Positions 53,025 through 63,092 of a stretch of DNA of 64,000 nt are shown in pieces. Origin of the DNA: Schizochytrium sp. CCTCC M209059 (taxonomy: Eukaryota; Sar; Bigyra; Thraustochytrida; Thraustochytriidae). The notes beneath the pieces are model-generated. The model saw nothing but the letters and a program-made list of their open reading frames with translations. It did no database searches and was not told the DNA's origin. A program made the translations under genes and the position numbers. Each line of letters starts with the position of its first letter. The stretch's first letter is position 1. Location of the stretch: positions 80,818 through 144,817 of the forward strand of contig KN805440.1 of assembly GCA_000818945.1 (NCBI GenBank), given 5' to 3'.

Positions 53025-53712
53025 CTTCTCTGCTCGTTAACGACGAAAGGCTCGCGCAGACTCTCCTCTCCCGCGTCCAGGCTCGTCCGAGCTCGCCTAA
53101 GCGGAGGTCCGGGCTCCTCGCTGCTGCCGCTGCCGCCTCTCCGCTGCGAATCGAGGTCTGGCCACGAGAGCGACGGTCGCGTGCGGCCCCTTAATCAGGC
53201 AGGCCAGGCCCGCTCCCACTGGGCGCCTGTGAGCGGCGCCCATTCTGCACTTGCGCCGCGCGCCGCAAGTCGGCTATCGCGCTATTCCGCACTTGCGCTC
53301 CCCGCGCGATCGAGCCGGTCGCGCTCGCGAGGCGCCGCGCCTAGCCCGTAGTTGCTACGAGGCGCAGGCCTGCTTCTGGTGGAGAGATGCACGTCCGACG
53401 CGGAGGGGGGGCGCAGATGCCCACCAGACAAAGAGGGAGGAGGCCGGGCGCGACGGGGTTCAAGGGGAACAAAGAGAGCGAAGGCGCGGTGCGGCGCGCG
53501 GAGACTTGAGAGCGCTCGAGCAGAGCTGCGCAGAGGCCGCGGCGAGGGCGGGCAGCGGGGCGCAGGACCGAGCACGAGGCTGGCTCGCGCTGCACGGGCG
53601 TTGACGGAAAGGGAGAGCACGGATATTCGGCCTCGGGCGCGAAGGGGAAAAAGGTTATTGTGCGTGCGTGCGTGCGTGCGTGCGTGGACAACAAGCAGCA
53701 GTAAGAGGGACC
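53025..53712. promoter_or_regulatory. GC-rich divergent upstream region (carrier / 160-residue protein)
   Basis: About 690 bases between divergent starts, very GC-rich, with a GTGC tetranucleotide run near 53660-53690. Frames in it are Arg/Ala-rich. Both promoters must lie here. Confidence 0.5.
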
Positions 53713-54195
53713 ATGGACAAGAGTTCGCTGCTGGACCTGTTGAGACTTTCGAGTCAGACCGTGGCTGAAGGCGGATGGGCTGGCAGCTGCGATACCAAAG
53801 CCCCAGCTCCGTTTGGCAAACGATCGTGGCAGAGTGTCAAGGCCTTTGATGAAGCAATCATGGACCGCTGGTTCGAGGATCTCAAGACAAAGCAAAAGCG
53901 CGCAAGCAAGGCCAGCGCCATCAAGTTGCATCGCAGACTCAGCCAGCAGTCCATCAAAGCTTGCAAGACCCGGGGACGATCTCCCATTGCGCTCTACGAG
54001 GATCATCTCGTGCAAACGCACGGCCCAAGTTTGGGTCGCGCACTAGCCCGGGGAACGGCAACCACCGCGCCCGGTGTGACAATTGGAGAGAGGCCGCAAA
54101 CACAAGAGAGCAAAGATTATGTACGGGAAAACAAGCTCCACCTGCGCCGTCTCATTCTGCCCTCGATTGACGACCCTCACACTTCCGTGGTGTGA
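53713..54195 (+). CDS. Hypothetical protein, 160 residues
   Basis: The ATG at 53713 is in a very strong context (GGGACCATGGAC). I do not recognise the family. The protein is basic, with an N-terminal MDKSSLLDLLRLS helix and a central segment (FDEAIMDRWFEDLKTKQKRAS, then IKLHRRLSQQSIKACKTRG) that looks like a conserved helical motif. Codon usage is ordinary for this window. There is no signal peptide, membrane segment or repeat. It converges with the CCDC39 gene and is divergent from the carrier gene. Given the ciliary neighbours it could be a ciliary protein, but nothing in the sequence shows this. Confidence 0.6.
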   Translation: MDKSSLLDLLRLSSQTVAEGGWAGSCDTKAPAPFGKRSWQSVKAFDEAIMDRWFEDLKTKQKRASKASAIKLHRRLSQQSIKACKTRGRSPIALYEDHLVQTHGPSLGRALARGTATTAPGVTIGERPQTQESKDYVRENKLHLRRLILPSIDDPHTSVV

Positions 54196-54656
54196 AGAAG
54201 CAAGCAAGCTGACTGACCTCTTGCGCGTTGGGCTCCGCTTGCTAGCCCGTTCATGAGCTTGTTAGCCGCCGGGTTGGAGAACGAGCATTTGAGCTAGTGA
54301 AGTAATCACCGTGGCAACTTGTTTAGACACTACATTAAAAACAAAAGGTTTCCTCTTCTACGTATAATGGAAATGACAGAAACGCGTGGTCTAGCTTACG
54401 GTGAGATTGTCGCTTCATTTGTTAAGAAATCTTCTTTGATGCCAAAGAGGGCCGAGTTGCGTTGCAGCTGAAGGTCGATCGAGGTGCAGCTGCAGGTTCT
54501 CGGAAAAAAACAAAACAAAAAACCACCCGGTGCAAGATGCATCAAGTCTTCACAAGCACAAAATGAGGATTTTTACTGCACATAAAAGGGGAGGGTGAAA
54601 CGTTGTTCGACAGAGCACACTGCTGCAAGACGGAAGATTCATAAAAGGTGTTCGGC
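54196..54656. other. Convergent 3' spacer
   Basis: About 460 AT-leaning bases between two stop codons, with A-rich patches near 54507-54523. No gene. Confidence 0.5.
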
Positions 54657-57509
54657 CTAGGCGACATCGAAACCCATGGAAGGCGTCTCTGGCGGAGCCG
54701 AGGGAATGTTGAGGCCAAAGCGGCCGAGATGAAGCTGAAGGTCGTCCTCCATCTCGGGAAACTCCTTGGTCAGCTGACCGAGCGTGTACAGCACACTGTC
54801 TCGCGTTTGGTTGAGCAGATCGTTCTTGAAGATTGTCTCGTGAACAGACTCCTTGTCCCGGGAGAGACCAAGGCTCTCGCGATGCTGGTAGCGGTGTTCG
54901 CGGAGCTTGGCATTGGCACGGTCGAGCTGGGCCTGCTGCTGGCCAACCTCTGCCACGACTTGCTCATGCGTCTGGTCGAGATGGAGGCTGTTTTCGGAAG
55001 CCACCTTGGCTTGCTCGTGCAGCTGCTCAATACGACGCTTGTCTTCGGCAAGGTCGGCGATGAGTCGCTGGAGCTCCTTTTTCTTTTTAAAGGCAGTGTC
55101 GCGCGCAGCCTCCGTCTCTCGGACAACACGGCGAAGTTCCATTGCATCGTGTGACTTTGGATTGGCGCGATGCGCAGCGGTGCGCGATTTGGAGTTGATA
55201 GCGTTGATATCGGCCAGTGTCTCCTCGAGGGCCCGGATCTCGCGTGTGGCCTTGCGGATCTCGGCGTCAAGCTCATCGCCCTCGCGCTGGAGCTCCTCGC
55301 GCCGCTGCGCCGCAGCAATAACAAAGTACGCCTGTGATCGCTCTTCGCCATCTTCACCAACTTCGGGGCTTTTGGCAATTGTAGCGAACTTCTTTTCGAG
55401 CTTTTGCACACGCAACTTGCAGTCTTTGGCCTCCATGGCAATTTTATGACGCTCCTCTTCGGCAAGCTTGGCGCGTGCGCGCTGCATGTCTGAGTGGACC
55501 TGGATTTCCTTTTTGCGTTCCTGCATGCTCATTTCAAGCTGAAACTTGCGGTTTTCGAGGCCATACACCTTGTCAGCGCGCTCATTGAGCTGGTCGCGCA
55601 GACTCTTGACCTGGAGCTTCATGAGATCGTGGTTTACCATGGCGTCTTCCTTTTGCTTCATGATGCCCTGCAGGCTGTTTTCGGCGCTGCCGTTCTCAAG
55701 CTTGAGCTCGTGCAGGCGTGCGGAGAGCTCCTTGCGCTGTTCTTTGGCACTGACGGCGGCACGTTTGGTGCTACGCAGCTCATCCTCGAGGTTCTTGACT
55801 TGCGAAAGGAGCATTCCATTCTGAGACTGTGCAGCCTCGAGTTCTTGCTTGCACTCAGCGATGCGCTTGTTGAGCACTTTTTTCTCATCGTCGGATCGAA
55901 TGCCCTTGGCGCGCGCGACGCGACGTTCGAGCTGCTGGATCTGAAATTCTGCAGTGTAAACAAGCTCTTTTTGGCGAAGTGACTCCTCATCGAGACGCTG
56001 GATCTCGTGCGAGAGATTCTTACCGGTGGCCTGAGCGCCCGAGATCTCTGCGAGTAAATTAGCCTCGCGCTGTCTGCTTTGGAAAAGCGCCTCGGACTCT
56101 CGGAATGTTACATCTTTGAGTTGCGCGAGGGCCTGCTCGACGGCCTTGACCTCGGCCTCGCGCGCGTGCAAGGCCTCCTCGGCGGCGCTGGCGCTAAGTT
56201 CGGCTGTGGACGTGTCGTTCCGGGCTTCCTCAAGTGCCTGCTTGGCAACCTGGAGGCGTTCTCGGGCGCCATCAAGCTTGGCCTGAGCTTCTTCGATACC
56301 GAGCTTGGCGTTAACGACCTTTTGCCGGGCAGTTTGTACTTCGTTGGAAGCCTTGGCCACCTCGGTCTTGCGCAGCTCGACCTCGGCGCGAAAGTTTTCC
56401 ACGCGTTCCTTGACTTCGACTTCCTCGGCACGTTTTTTTTGTAGGATGCGATCAACAAGCTGAGACTGGGTCTCCATCTCCTGGCAGTCTGCCTCGAGAG
56501 CCTCGAGGCGCGCCTTTTCCGCGTCGAGGTCCTTTTTGGCATGGCGCAACTCACTTTTGCTGATGGCAAAATTCTCTCCCGCTTTTTGAATGTCCTCATC
56601 GCGAGCCTTGACCTGTGCAATGGCGTTCTGCCACTGGTGAATGACGTCTTGGCGCTCTCGGTGTCGCGCTCGGAATTCCTCTGCCGTCTTGTCGAGCTCG
56701 ATTTGCTTGGCCTGTGTCTCGGTGACTTCCTCATCGAGAAGCTTGCGTTTCTCTTGCAATTCGACGGTGAGCTTTTCGATGGTGAAATTGAGCTCCTTTG
56801 TTTTCGCATCATCTGACTTCATGTAGCGTTCAAAGGCATTTTTGTCGTCCTCATTTTGTGTCATGGCCAGGGTCCACTGCTCGAGTTCTTCCTGGTTAAA
56901 ATTCATGCTCACCTTGAACTTGTCCATGAGGTCGTTGCCCTTGAAGATTTCGTTTTGAACGGCGCTAAGCTGAGTCTGTAGATCCTCCTTTGCTGTGTCT
57001 GTCTTGGCAATTTCGAGCTTGACGCGGCCAGCCTCGCGCTTGGACATTTGCTCCATGTGCTTTTCGGTGTCGAGCTCTTTGCGTTTGGCCTCGAGAAGCT
57101 GTTGGGTGTGACGAAACTCTTGCTGAACGCTCTTTACGTGCTCTGCCATGGCGCGCTTGCGCTCTTCGTGCTCGAGGAGTTTCTCCTGTGCCTTTTCCAG
57201 CTCGAGCTCGAGCTGGCTAATATGTTTGTGCAGCTCGCGGTTCTCGCGATTGGCAAAAAGTGGCACCCCTCCATCAAGGTCCATGTCATCGTTGTCGTCG
57301 TCGTCCTCGTCTTGGTCAAGGTTTTCGGCGTTGTCGTAGCCCTCATCGCTGGCTCCGACCCAGCGCGTCGGGCCGTTGTCGTTCATCGAGGTGTTATCGA
57401 GCTCCTTTTCCTCTTCGACTTCATCTTCGTTGGCGCCAGCCTCGAGGCGGTCCTTTTTATCATCTTTCTGCTCCTCGTCGCCAGCCACTTCGTACACCGG
57501 GATGTCCAT
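54657..57509 (-). CDS. CCDC39: CCDC39 / FAP59 ciliary 96-nm ruler coiled-coil protein
   Basis: A 950-residue protein from the ATG at 57509 (GCAAGATGGACATC). After an acidic 85-residue N-terminus it is almost all coiled coil. It matches CCDC39 (FAP59 in algae) along its length: segments such as KREAGRVKLEI (about 155), VTETQAKQIELDKTAEEF (about 264-281), YTAEFQIQQLERRV (about 515) and AYFVIAAAQRREELQREGDE (about 725-744). Animal CCDC39 is about 940 residues, so the length fits. CCDC39 forms with CCDC40 the molecular ruler that sets the 96-nm repeat on doublet microtubules and positions inner dynein arms and nexin-dynein links. The gene therefore implies a motile flagellate stage. It is divergent from a dynein light-chain gene. 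Confidence 0.93.
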   Translation of the reverse strand: MDIPVYEVAGDEEQKDDKKDRLEAGANEDEVEEEKELDNTSMNDNGPTRWVGASDEGYDNAENLDQDEDDDDNDDMDLDGGVPLFANRENRELHKHISQLELELEKAQEKLLEHEERKRAMAEHVKSVQQEFRHTQQLLEAKRKELDTEKHMEQMSKREAGRVKLEIAKTDTAKEDLQTQLSAVQNEIFKGNDLMDKFKVSMNFNQEELEQWTLAMTQNEDDKNAFERYMKSDDAKTKELNFTIEKLTVELQEKRKLLDEEVTETQAKQIELDKTAEEFRARHRERQDVIHQWQNAIAQVKARDEDIQKAGENFAISKSELRHAKKDLDAEKARLEALEADCQEMETQSQLVDRILQKKRAEEVEVKERVENFRAEVELRKTEVAKASNEVQTARQKVVNAKLGIEEAQAKLDGARERLQVAKQALEEARNDTSTAELSASAAEEALHAREAEVKAVEQALAQLKDVTFRESEALFQSRQREANLLAEISGAQATGKNLSHEIQRLDEESLRQKELVYTAEFQIQQLERRVARAKGIRSDDEKKVLNKRIAECKQELEAAQSQNGMLLSQVKNLEDELRSTKRAAVSAKEQRKELSARLHELKLENGSAENSLQGIMKQKEDAMVNHDLMKLQVKSLRDQLNERADKVYGLENRKFQLEMSMQERKKEIQVHSDMQRARAKLAEEERHKIAMEAKDCKLRVQKLEKKFATIAKSPEVGEDGEERSQAYFVIAAAQRREELQREGDELDAEIRKATREIRALEETLADINAINSKSRTAAHRANPKSHDAMELRRVVRETEAARDTAFKKKKELQRLIADLAEDKRRIEQLHEQAKVASENSLHLDQTHEQVVAEVGQQQAQLDRANAKLREHRYQHRESLGLSRDKESVHETIFKNDLLNQTRDSVLYTLGQLTKEFPEMEDDLQLHLGRFGLNIPSAPPETPSMGFDVA

Positions 57510-58084
57510 CTTGCTCGCGTTTGTCGTGATTGAGACTGTTTGCGGCTGGCTCGATGGTCTCTTGGCCTTGTCTCCTCACCGCTGGCGCCGGCGCCGCCGC
57601 TTGTCAAAGCTGGCGCACGTACAGCACCACGCCGTGGGCGCGACAAACTCGTCTTTACAATCACACCCCGAGCTACGTTTTAGGTGGTTGCGGTGGTCGT
57701 ACAAGCTAATGAACAGCGAGAAAGTGAGTGAACGAGCGAGCCGAGAGAGATGCGTGGAGATAGATAAAGCGCTCTCAGAAGACTTCTTTCTATCCGTTGA
57801 GCTAGCTTTGCAACGGACCTTAAACTTTTGATTTAGCCCATTATAAGAAAAGAGTCCCATTTTACGGAGAGATCAGGTGCAATGCCACCTTAACGTAAAA
57901 CTTTGCCTGCCGTTGGGAGCAGAGCTTGAGCGCACGCAAGAGGCCCAATCTGCAAGACAGGGGGGAGAGAGGCTTGCGCGCGCGCAGGCGCATAGACGCG
58001 AGCTTGATTTGGACGTGCGAGAGTCTTGTTGCGCAGCGGCGAGGCAGGACGGAGTAGAGCGAGGGGTTTGGCCTTGTTTTAACA
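57510..58084. promoter_or_regulatory. Shared divergent upstream region of two ciliary genes
   Basis: 575 bases between the start codons of CCDC39 (-) and the Tctex1-type light chain (+). A shared promoter region could co-express these two axonemal genes (inference). I searched by eye for an X-box-like site and did not find a clear one. Confidence 0.5.
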
Positions 58085-58876
58085 ATGGCAGACTTGCGGA
58101 CGAAGCGAGTGCTGCATGAGAACACGTACCAGACGACCCTCTCGTACAAGGAAAAGTAGGTACATAGCGCAGGGATGGTGAAGCGAGGAGGTCGGGTGGC
58201 GCGTTGTCGATAAAGCATTGTGCTGACGAATGTAAACTTTTGCTTTCCTTGCAACGCATTGCGCAGGTTTCCAGTAAGCCTTGTGCAGCACACGATTCAG
58301 GAGCTTCTCAATGATCGGCTCAAGGACCAAAAATACCAGTCTGATATGGTCTCTGCCTGGTCAAAGGAGATTTCTGATGAGGCCAAGCGCCGCATCAAAG
58401 GTACGTGAATGTACTGCATCATCATCATCATCATCACAATTATTGAATGCGTTCTCTGTGAAAAGGTCAAAATATACTCACGGTGCCTGGATGGATCAAA
58501 ATATGGTGCAAAAATGTAAAGACTTGCGCTTGAACCGATACAAGATTATTGTACAAACAGTGATTGGCGAGAAACGTGGTCAAGGGGTCCGGTACGTTCG
58601 ATTTAATTCGAGTGATCTTTTTTTGTTTGGTTTTTCTTTTGCGGAATGCGCTCGCACGTCTAACGTAAACGGAACACAGATTTGGCACGCGATGCTTTTG
58701 GGATGCCGAGACGGACGCATCAGCCTCTGCATCATATTCAAATGTAAGTGAGCGTATGTTTTCGGTTCTGCGTGAATACAGACAGTTCTGACCAATTTTC
58801 TTTTTGGCTCAATTTCTGGGACATGCAGGATTCGCTTTTTGCGGTCGTCGTTGCGTACGGCGTTTGGGTATACTGA
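58085..58876 (+). CDS. DYNLT2B: Tctex1-family dynein light chain (DYNLT2B/TCTEX1D2-like), five exons
   Basis: Reconstructed by hand, because four introns hide it. Exons are 58085-58155, 58267-58400, 58522-58591, 58680-58743 and 58829-58876, with every intron GT...AG and frame kept across all junctions. The product is 128 residues, starting at an ATG in context AACAATGGCAG. Exon 2 gives HTIQELLNDRLKDQKY and WSKEISDEAKRRIK. Exon 3 gives LNRYKIIVQTVIGEKRGQGV, a hallmark of the DYNLT2B/TCTEX1D2 group. Exon 4 gives RCFWDAETD and exon 5 gives DSLFAVVVAYGVWVY before the stop. The family's light chain attaches to dynein intermediate chains and is reported in inner-arm I1 dynein and retrograde IFT dynein-2. 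Length is close to the usual 110-140. It is divergent from CCDC39. The alternative is another Tctex1 paralogue (DYNLT1/3 or DYNLT2), which I think less likely. Confidence 0.88.
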
Positions 58877-59658
58877 ATGTGGGAAGGAGCACCTTCGTAA
58901 AACAACTTTGATCGATTTTCCAAATTGCGTATTGATTTCGAGATGTGAGGTCGTTCATTTTCGTTTTTAAAAATGACTTTCTGAAGTAGATGGACGTGAT
59001 AATTCTTGTTCTTGACAAGACCTTGGTTTTTCGTTCTGCATCGTGTCTTTACAAAAAAACTAGCAAGAAAGTCTTTTTGCAAAAAGCAAAAGTGTGCTGA
59101 AAGGTGTTTCCCCGTCCTTGGCGGCAGCATCTCAATATAACACTATCATCACTCGAAGAACGGATGTGCACTCATCAGGACAAGCAGACGCAAGCTTTAA
59201 TGCACTCGTTCGCTCGAACGTTCTTGCGGCACTTTGTGACCGCGCGGCATCCTGTGAAATAACATGTTTCGGCCATTTCAGAGCTTGGGTGCTTCGTTTA
59301 CCTTCCCTTGCCTTGCAGTAAGGGAGAACTTGGCACTTCCACAAAGTGACCCTCTCGACTGCGGGTGTTCGTTCGCCAAGGTGTGCACCCCGGCGCGGTC
59401 CGTTGTCCGGGAACGCGCGGCGGCACGTGAGGTTTTGCAATTTTCGAGCAAGCAAGTGAGCAAAACGAGCGGGTAAGCAGACGAGCAGTCGCAATCTGCG
59501 CAGGGTCGGGCGGCGGTGGACGTCGCGGGGCGGGACCGGCTTTGGCGCAAGCCGGCGGAGTTTGCCTCCTTGTCTGTGCGCTTGCGCAGGAGCAACTCTC
59601 TTTGTGCGTGCGTGCGTGTGCGCGTGCGCTTGCAAGCCAAAGCGCCAAAAGGGCCAAG
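58877..59658. other. Spacer between light-chain and coiled-coil genes
   Basis: About 780 bases, AT-rich on the left and GC-rich on the right, with GTGCGTGC near 59602-59618. Short frames only. It probably holds the light-chain 3' UTR and the next promoter. Confidence 0.5.
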
Positions 59659-60456
59659 ATGGACAGCGAGGAGACGGCGGTGCAGGACTTTCTGAACATC
59701 CTTGAGGAGCACAGGAAGAACTGCGAGCGGTCAGGGAAATATGTTGAGGCGGAGATTGCGAAGAACCGGCTAGAGGAGCTCAAGCTGCACGAGGAGAACA
59801 GGCGACGCGAAGCGTTGCGATCGCGGCAGATTGCGGAGCGGCTGGGCGTCGAAGAAGCGCACATGCTGGAGTTCCAGCAGTTTAATCTGTACTGGGACAA
59901 GAAATTCCGCGAATATGACAGCCATGCAGAGGACCTCGTGCAAAGTATGAAGGCGCGGCACAAGCAGGAGCTGGCGGATTGGCAAAAGCAGATGATTGGT
60001 GAATCGCAAAAGCGCATCAAATTCTCCAAGGAGCTTTTGAACCTGCGACGCATCCAAGAGGTGCTGGCAAAGCAAAAAGATTATCAACAGGCTGCGCTCA
60101 TGAAGGCCCGGGCCGACAATTTGGAGGCATGGGAGCTGGAGAAGCTGGGTAATCGCAAGCAGCAGGACCTTTTTCTCAAGGAGCAGCGGTTCAAGAAGCG
60201 GCAAAAGGGCGAGCTGGAGGCGCTAACGAAGCGCGTGGAGACGGGGCGCGAAGAGCAAAAGAAGCAGCGTCAGCTCGACTTGGAGCGACTGTTGCAGCGT
60301 TATCAGAATGTCAAATCGGAGCTCGAGGCGCAGCAGAACCTGGAGCGAATTCGTATGGACAAGTACGCGAACCAGTCGTCGCTGACGATGGGGACTGTAC
60401 GCGGCGCGGGTGGGCCGTCGGGGAAGCGTGGGAAGCGGATTTCCCAGAAGAAGTGA
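59659..60456 (+). CDS. Coiled-coil protein, 265 residues, possibly ciliary
   Basis: The longer frame starts at TTG; the ATG at 59659 (GCCAAGATGGACAG) has a strong context. The protein is nearly all charged alpha helix: NILEEHRKNCERSGKYVEAE (about 11-30), RKRQIAERLG-like turns, LEFQQFNLYWDKKFREYD (about 68-85) and LRRIQEVLAKQKDYQQAALM (about 129-148). The heptad-rich helix and YWDKKFREYD motif recall conserved small coiled-coil proteins shared by flagellated protists, including one often labelled RPGR-like coiled-coil, but I cannot name it with certainty. The Lys-rich C-terminus ends KRGKRISQKK. It follows the dynein light-chain gene head to tail and converges with the next gene. Confidence 0.75.
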   Translation: MDSEETAVQDFLNILEEHRKNCERSGKYVEAEIAKNRLEELKLHEENRRREALRSRQIAERLGVEEAHMLEFQQFNLYWDKKFREYDSHAEDLVQSMKARHKQELADWQKQMIGESQKRIKFSKELLNLRRIQEVLAKQKDYQQAALMKARADNLEAWELEKLGNRKQQDLFLKEQRFKKRQKGELEALTKRVETGREEQKKQRQLDLERLLQRYQNVKSELEAQQNLERIRMDKYANQSSLTMGTVRGAGGPSGKRGKRISQKK

Positions 60457-60844
60457 GCGCAGAGGTAGGATATTTGCCAAAGATGTTAGATATTTCCCGT
60501 GAGTGTGATTTTTCGTGGCTTTGATTTTTTTAATTTTTTTTTTTGGGGGGGGAAACATCGACGGGCTGACTGACTGCCTGTGATTGTGGGCGATTGAGCA
60601 AGAGAGTGAGCAAGCAAGTGAGCAAGCAAGTGAGCGAGCGTAATAATACACGAAGCAAAATACGTAAACAGGGGCCGGCTGTGCAAGCATACCCTCTTGT
60701 AGGCTACATTATCGTTGCGAGACGCGAGATGCGTTTGCAAACGTTTTCTTTTCTTTCTTGTTTGTTCATCTTGACAATAAATTCTCGCACTCTCTGCGTG
60801 TCTCATCTTGACTCTTGACTGGGCACTCGTTCAGAGTTAATTAA
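60457..60844. other. Convergent 3' spacer
   Basis: About 390 bases between two stop codons, containing a T-rich and G-rich patch at about 60528-60552 and AAGTGAGC repeats near 60601-60640. No gene seen. Confidence 0.5.
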
Positions 60845-61987
60845 TTAAAGCCCCGATCCGGGAGAACTCGGTCCCTCCGACGAGGAAGAGCTCTGACTGG
60901 ACGTGGAGGAGAGAGGCGAGTCCGGGAGCGCCCGTGTCTTGGGCATGAGATCCCGGAGTCTCGTTTGAATGTGTTGCAAAAAGAGCATGGAGGCCTTTTG
61001 CTCTGCGGCATTCCATGTACAGGGGGCGCTGCGGGCGTCGCGACGCACAAGGCGCGCACGTTTGCGAGTGGCGCCGAGACGCGGTGCAGCGGATGGCTGG
61101 TCTTGCGACTTGACGTCTGCCGTGGTTGAGGACAACGCCAGGTTCGAGCGAGGACGCTTGAGGCCGCCAGTAAGGGCGGGGGACTTGAAGACGCATTTAT
61201 CGGCGCCCACAACGGGTTTGGGTGGCTCGAGGTGTGAGCCTGTTGTCCTGTTTCCGCCGCCAATGTCCATCGTGCACATGAGTTTGCGTGTAGAGGCGAT
61301 GTCATCATCATCGTCATCGGTGTTTGTTCGACAGCTGTCGGGGCCGGTCAAGGTCTTGGCTGCGACGGGGGCGGCCGAAAAATCGCTCGCGTCATCGGTG
61401 TCAAAAAAGGAGGTTCCGCTGCTGCATTGCAGCTCCGTGCTGCGTACTCTACGGTGGCCTCCTTGAGACATTGCTGGCATGGATGGACTGGCGCCAGGCG
61501 CTGGTTCGACGAGGTCTTGGCGCATGTGCATGGCCTCGGTTTTTGATGTGTGGGAGAAGATGTTGGACTGGTTGAGGTTGTGGTTTTCCGAGACTTCTTT
61601 GTCAGAGTTGTTCTTGGTGTTATTGGAGTCGTTGTGACGACGCTGAAAGCCCGTTTGCAGAAAGAAGGAGGTCGCCTTGTCGAGAGACCTTCTGTGCTGC
61701 CTCTGTTGTCTTTGCTGCTTTTCTTGGAATACACGTTGCTGTGGTCGCATCGGGTGGCGACGCTTCTCCATTTGGCTGGGGCGCTGGAGGGGGCGCTTGA
61801 GGGGCGCGTGTTCCTGCTGCTCAGCGGCTACTTTTGCCGTCTCGTCTCGCAGATTGATGAGCGTAGGGGCGGGAGACTGGTCCCGTGGCTCGCCGTCGAC
61901 CTCGTCGTGCGTTTTGGCTTCTTCGCAGAGGTCGTCCCCGAGGCGGGGCACGTGCAGCGGCCTCGTTGCAACGTTCACGCCAGCCAT
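60845..61987 (-). CDS. Hypothetical disordered protein, 380 residues
   Basis: Starts with an ATG at 61987. Most of the protein is low complexity and rich in Ser, Gln, Asn, Asp and Arg, predicted disordered by eye, including an Asp run near 225-230. Two short regions look constrained: a basic stretch near GATRKRARLVRRDARS (about 302-317), which could act as a nuclear localisation signal, and a predicted amphipathic helix ASMLFLQHIQTRLRDLM (about 332-348) near the C-terminus. I do not recognise a domain. It could be a nuclear regulator (inference). Confidence 0.6.
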   Translation of the reverse strand: MAGVNVATRPLHVPRLGDDLCEEAKTHDEVDGEPRDQSPAPTLINLRDETAKVAAEQQEHAPLKRPLQRPSQMEKRRHPMRPQQRVFQEKQQRQQRQHRRSLDKATSFFLQTGFQRRHNDSNNTKNNSDKEVSENHNLNQSNIFSHTSKTEAMHMRQDLVEPAPGASPSMPAMSQGGHRRVRSTELQCSSGTSFFDTDDASDFSAAPVAAKTLTGPDSCRTNTDDDDDDIASTRKLMCTMDIGGGNRTTGSHLEPPKPVVGADKCVFKSPALTGGLKRPRSNLALSSTTADVKSQDQPSAAPRLGATRKRARLVRRDARSAPCTWNAAEQKASMLFLQHIQTRLRDLMPKTRALPDSPLSSTSSQSSSSSEGPSSPGSGL

Positions 61988-63013
61988 GCGTGCGTCTCGT
62001 CTCCGAGGTGCAGGTCTGTATTGTGCGCAGGCGTGCGTGCGTCTGCGAGCTAGCCGCTCTCTCTTTGTCTCTCGCGAGCGCTCGGGTTCGCTCCGCTCTC
62101 TTTGCTTTTGCTTGCTTGCTTTCCTTGCCTCAGGCAGCCGCGCGGTGAAACAGGTGTGCGGAAGAGCCGGGTGTGTCGAGCAAACTAACTAGCTCGTGTG
62201 GCCGAGAAGCGGCGGGTGGGTCCTCGTCCTTCGTTGGGTCGAGTAGAAGGTTCGTCCACCCAGACAGAGTGCGTGCCTCGCTAGAGTAGTTAGGTTGGTT
62301 GGCGTAGGCGCCCCGCGACCGAGCCTGAGACCCACGCGAGGAGTGCGCGTTGCTCTGCTGCTCACGGCGGTCTGGCACCCAGCAGAAAAGCAGAGAGACC
62401 CGCGACGCGAGAGCTGTCGCGCGGCGTTCCTCGGCCGGATGCGGAGTGAGCCTGTGACTGTGAGCCCGCTGTGCCGGGCCTCGTCTGCTTCCCCTCTGTG
62501 CGCTCTCTCTCGCTCTCTCTTGCTAGCGAGGTTACCTGTACAGCTAGCTAGCTCGCTAGCTTGGCTTGCTGTATATGTAAGTATGTATGTCTACACGAGC
62601 AGTGGTTGGTCCTCCTCCTCGCCTGGTCTCGTGAGTCCCAGAAACAGGAGGCCTAGACGCGCGCGCGCGCGTTGAGCTTGGCTTCGTCTCGCGACCTGAA
62701 CCGAGGTCGCCCGCGTCGGAAGCGGAACTGGGACGACGACGTCGACGAAGAAGAAGGCGAGCGGGCGGACGGGTGAGCGATCGCCGGCGCGAAGCAGAGT
62801 CTCTCGTCTGGCTGTCTGGCTGACTTGCCGGCCGGCGAATGACTGACTGACTGACTGACTGGACTGGACTGGACTGGCCTGGCCTGGCCTTTCTTGGAGG
62901 AGCGGCTCTCCTCCCTCTTTATTCGCTCTCTCTCTATTGGCCAGGGCCGCCCCAGTTCGCCGCGGCTCGCGCGAGGATTCCTTCTTTCTCTCTTTCTCCT
63001 GCCGCTCGCGGCG

Positions 63014-63092
63014 CTGCTCTGCTCTGCTCTGCTCTGCTCTGCTCTGCTCTGCTCTGCTCTGCTCTGCTCTGCTCTGCTCTGCTCTGCTCTGC
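63014..63092 (+). repeat. CTCTG pentanucleotide repeat
   Basis: About fifteen near-perfect CTCTG units (GCTCT phase). Confidence 0.97.
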
